A program made the translations under genes and the position numbers. The notes below the pieces were generated by a model. It was not told the DNA's origin, searched no databases, and saw nothing but the letters and a program-made list of their open reading frames with translations. From Pseudomonadota bacterium (GTDB taxonomy: Bacteria; Desulfobacterota; Desulfovibrionia; Desulfovibrionales; Desulfovibrionaceae): DNA of 35,328 nucleotides. Positions 30,735 through 35,328 of this stretch are shown here, one piece after another. Where the stretch lies: positions 1-35,328 of the forward strand of contig JAEWPX010000084.1 of the NCBI GenBank assembly GCA_023399375.1, read 5' to 3'. The first letter of the stretch is position 1; each line of letters opens with the position of its first letter.

Positions 30735-32972
30735 ATGAGCACGCCCCGGGACATCCTCAAGCAGGTCTTCGGCTACGATCGCTTTCGCGGCCCCCAGCAG
30801 GAGGTCATCGACCACGTTTGCGCGGGCGGCGACGCGCTGGTCGTCATGCCGACAGGCGGCGGCAAGTCGCTGTGCTACCAGATTCCGGCATTGCTTTTGC
30901 CGGGCACGGCCGTGGTCGTTTCACCGCTGATTGCGCTCATGCGCGATCAGGTCCGCGCGCTCGAAGCCCTGGGCGTGGCCGCGGCCGCGCTCCATTCCGG
31001 CCTTGGCGTGGGCGAGGCGCGGGAGGTGACGGCGCGTCTGGCTTCCGGCCGTCTGGACATCCTTTACGCCGCTCCGGAGCGGGTGATGACCCCGGCCTTC
31101 GCCGCGCTGCTCGAATCCGTTCCCCTGGCGCTTTTTGCCATCGACGAGGCGCACTGCGTTTCGCAGTGGGGGCACGAATTCCGGCCGGAATACCTGCAAC
31201 TGGCGCAGCTTGCCGCGCGCTTTCCGGGCACGCCGCGTCTGGCGCTGACGGCCACGGCCGACGGCCCCACGCGCGACGACATCCTCGTGCGTCTGGAACT
31301 GCGCAGCGCGCGCGTCTTCGCCACGGGCTTCGACCGGCCCAACATCCGCTACCGCGTCGAGGCCAAGGACCACCCGCGCCGGCGGCTCCTGCGTTTTATC
31401 CAGGACGAGCACCCCGGCCAGTCGGGCATCGTCTACCGGCTGTCGCGGCGCAAGGTCGAGGATCTGGCGCAGTGGCTGACGGCGCACGGCGTGCCCTCGC
31501 TGGCCTACCACGCCGGCCTTTCCGCCGCCGAGCGGGACGCGCGCCAGGACCGCTTCATGCGCGAGGAGGGGCTGGTCATGGCCGCCACGGTCGCCTTCGG
31601 CATGGGCGTGGACAAGCCCGACGTGCGCTTCGTCGCCCATCTCGACCCGCCCAAGAGCCTCGAGGCCTACCACCAGGAAACGGGCAGGGCCGGGCGCGAC
31701 GGCGAGCCGGCCGAGGCGCTGCTGCTCCACGCGCCGGCCGATTTCGTGGCCCTGCGCTACCTCATCGACCCCGAGGGCACGGGTGAAGGCCGCCGTCGCG
31801 TGGAGCTCTCCAAGCTCGACGCCATGGCCGGCTACTGCGAATGCGACGCATGCCGCCGTGGCGTGCTGCTCGGCTACTTCGGCCAGGCCCTCGAGGCGCC
31901 CTGCGGCAACTGCGACATCTGCCTCGACCCGCAGCCGGCCGTTGACACCACCGTTCCCGCGCAAAAGGCCCTGTCGTGCGTGTTCCGCACGGGCCAGCGC
32001 TTCGGCGCCGGACATATCGTCGACGTGCTGCTCGGCAAGCCCACGACCCGGGCCGTGACGCTCGGCCATACCGAGCTTTCCACCTTCGGCATCGGCGCGG
32101 AACTCACGAAGGACCAGTGGAAGGCGCTCATGCGCCGCCTGGCGGCGATGGGCGCGCTTGCGCCCCATCCCGAAGGCCATGGCGGGTTGGTGCTGACGCC
32201 CGCGGCCTGGGACATCCTGAAGGGCCGGCGGGAATTTGCCATGCGCCTGCCCGAAGCGGCGGTGAAGACGCCGGGCGGGCGGTCGCGGCGGCGGGAAGCG
32301 GGGCCGCTCCAGGACTGGATCCGCGAGGCGCTGCCGACGCCAGACGATTTGGCGCTCTGGGAGGCGCTTCGCGCCTGGCGGGCGCAGACGGCCCGGGAGG
32401 CGGGCGTGCCGCCCTATGTGGTCTTCCAGGACCGCACCCTGGTCGCCGTGGCCGCGGCCAAGCCCGAAACCGCCCAGGCCCTGGCCGATCTGCCGGGCAT
32501 GGGCCGGGCCAAGCTCGAAAAATACGGCCACGAACTGCTGGCGATCCTGGACACGCACTGCGCCGCACACGGCCGCCGGGTGTCGGACGTCGCCATCGAA
32601 CCGGCCGAGGCCGTGTCCCGCCGCGAGGCCCGGGAAAAGGCCCCGAGCGCCACGGCTGCCGAGAGCCTGCGCCTTTTGCGCGAATGCGGCACGGCCGAGG
32701 AAGTGGCGGCGCAGCGGGGGCTTGCGTTGACCACGGTGCATGGCCATCTGCTTTTCTTCGTGCGCCGGGGCGAGCTTGCCGCGCGCGAGGCCGCCGGGCT
32801 TGACGCGGCCACGGCGGCGCGCGCCGAAGAGGTCATCCTGGATGCGCGCCGCGCCAGAACCATGGGCCTGACGCCAGTGTACGACGCCCTGGGCGGGGAG
32901 GTCTCCTACGACGCCCTGCGCCATCTGGAAGCAGGCCTCTGGGCCGATGGCCGCCTGGGCGACGGCCGCTGA
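30735..32972 (+). CDS. recQ: ATP-dependent DNA helicase RecQ
   Basis: A 745-residue superfamily 2 helicase. Motif I MPTGGGKS (38-45), motif II IDEAHCVSQWGH with DEAH at 137-140, motif III LALTATAD, motif VI HQETGRAGRDGEPAEA, then a zinc-binding cysteine set (YCECDAC...CGNCDIC), winged-helix region, HRDC-like segment (VFQDRTLVAVAAAKP...LPGMGRAKLEKYG) and a C-terminal helix-turn-helix tail (GTAEEVAAQRGLALTTVHGHLLFF). It unwinds DNA during recombination and fork repair. The start fits the family, but no Shine-Dalgarno is visible. It converges on acs with a shared terminator. Confidence 0.95.
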   Translation: MSTPRDILKQVFGYDRFRGPQQEVIDHVCAGGDALVVMPTGGGKSLCYQIPALLLPGTAVVVSPLIALMRDQVRALEALGVAAAALHSGLGVGEAREVTARLASGRLDILYAAPERVMTPAFAALLESVPLALFAIDEAHCVSQWGHEFRPEYLQLAQLAARFPGTPRLALTATADGPTRDDILVRLELRSARVFATGFDRPNIRYRVEAKDHPRRRLLRFIQDEHPGQSGIVYRLSRRKVEDLAQWLTAHGVPSLAYHAGLSAAERDARQDRFMREEGLVMAATVAFGMGVDKPDVRFVAHLDPPKSLEAYHQETGRAGRDGEPAEALLLHAPADFVALRYLIDPEGTGEGRRRVELSKLDAMAGYCECDACRRGVLLGYFGQALEAPCGNCDICLDPQPAVDTTVPAQKALSCVFRTGQRFGAGHIVDVLLGKPTTRAVTLGHTELSTFGIGAELTKDQWKALMRRLAAMGALAPHPEGHGGLVLTPAAWDILKGRREFAMRLPEAAVKTPGGRSRRREAGPLQDWIREALPTPDDLALWEALRAWRAQTAREAGVPPYVVFQDRTLVAVAAAKPETAQALADLPGMGRAKLEKYGHELLAILDTHCAAHGRRVSDVAIEPAEAVSRREAREKAPSATAAESLRLLRECGTAEEVAAQRGLALTTVHGHLLFFVRRGELAAREAAGLDAATAARAEEVILDARRARTMGLTPVYDALGGEVSYDALRHLEAGLWADGRLGDGR

Positions 32973-32994
32973 CCGCGCCCCTGCCGCCAATGAA

Positions 32995-33033
32995 AAAACG
33001 CCGGCCCGGACAGCGCGTCCGGGCCGGCGTTTT
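32995..33033. terminator. Bidirectional terminator between recQ and acs
   Basis: A perfect 17-bp inverted repeat: AAAACGCCGGCCCGGAC, loop AGCGC, GTCCGGGCCGGCGTTTT. A-rich on the left and T-rich on the right, so it can end transcripts from both directions. Confidence 0.92.
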
Positions 33034-33059
33034 ACTTGCGCGGATTCCCGCGACGGCGG

Positions 33060-35042
<1,983 letters not shown>

Positions 35043-35301
35043 GGTTTCCCCCGGTGTTGGGATGTTGGGTCGATGTCAGGCGGACCTTGCCGCAATCGGG
35101 CCGGCCCGGCCAGGAATTTTCGGTAAATGGCGGCTCGAAATCCATAAACCCATAGGGAAGGATCGCAAAGGCCGTTTATCGAGGAATTGACGCCGTTCAT
35201 CGAAAGCGCCGTCTGCGCGCGGCGCGGCGTCGGTGTGCGGAGGTTCTCGGGACACGCGTCGCCATGACGCATCGCGCATCCCTCTTGGCGTTCCCCCAGC
35301 C
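35043..35301. other. acs upstream region
   Basis: No gene is seen. On the minus strand TTGCGA and TATGGA at about 16 bases spacing lie about 110 bases before acs and are a weak promoter candidate. No good sigma-54 site: the GG and GC near the acs start are not 10 bases apart. Confidence 0.35.
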
Positions 35302-35328
35302 TTCCCCCCTTTCGGGGTGGTCCAGGAG
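35302..35328 (-). repeat. Dispersed intergenic hairpin repeat, copy 6 (cut by window end)
   Basis: On the minus strand CTCCTGGACCACCCCGAAAG followed by GGGGGAAG: the right end of the repeat, with the small CCCC-GAAA-GGGG hairpin also seen in copy 5. The main stem continues beyond the window. Confidence 0.65.

Overview
The window is a GC-rich stretch of bacterial chromosome with dense, mostly short operons and no rRNA, tRNA, phage, transposase or CRISPR. Gene content and protein style (YkgJ-type cysteine clusters, ferredoxin-nitroreductase fusions, a PAS sigma-54 activator, many receiver and phosphatase signalling proteins, AMP-forming acetyl-CoA and phenylacetate-CoA ligases) suggest a sulfate-reducing Desulfovibrionaceae, probably Desulfovibrio/Solidesulfovibrio. 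This is an inference from sequence style, not from a marker gene.

Layout. 1-1533: end of an L,D-transpeptidase gene converging on a cysteine-cluster protein. 1902-5156: RsbW-like ATPase, STAS antagonist, secreted unknown protein and a dynamin-like GTPase, all forward. 5143-6054: a small nuclease-fold protein and a lone receiver protein, reverse. 6241-8295: two nitroreductase-fold genes, one strongly diverged and one an intact ferredoxin fusion. 8351-10459: membrane-bound SpoIIE/PP2C phosphatase, reverse. 10666-13225: rpsF-rpsR-rplI-dnaB. 13456-16921: phenylacetate-CoA ligase, DUF456 membrane protein, threonine synthase. 17229-19337: a Cys-rich unknown gene with a clear sigma-54 promoter, divergent from a sigma-54 activator. 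19480-21971: tlyA, AraC regulator, nitroreductase. 22173-25488: malate synthase G, FliL-like protein, O-methyltransferase. 25610-28399: LysM-MscS fusion and a double-ATPase ABC protein. 28465-30710: dapA, ybaK, secreted unknown. 30735-35042: recQ converging on acs.

The most interesting parts are mostly outside ordinary gene calls. At least six copies of a degenerate hairpin repeat lie between genes; most follow the 3' end of a gene in a fixed orientation and show stem changes that keep pairing. The sigma-54 locus (17051-19348) looks like a self-contained regulatory unit: activator with a Cys-rich PAS domain, divergent -24/-12 promoter, an 8-cysteine protein with an internal repeat, and two intrinsic terminators in series behind it. 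Other points are the LysM-MscS channel, a dynamin-like GTPase beside a partner-switch pair, a diverged nitroreductase, and an inverted repeat covering the ribosome-binding site of the ferredoxin-nitroreductase.

Metabolically, acs, glcB and phenylacetate-CoA ligase all handle acyl-CoA or glyoxylate carbon. thrC and dapA belong to the aspartate family but are not adjacent. The rest is housekeeping (ribosome, replication, RNA modification, tRNA proofreading, DNA repair) and signalling.
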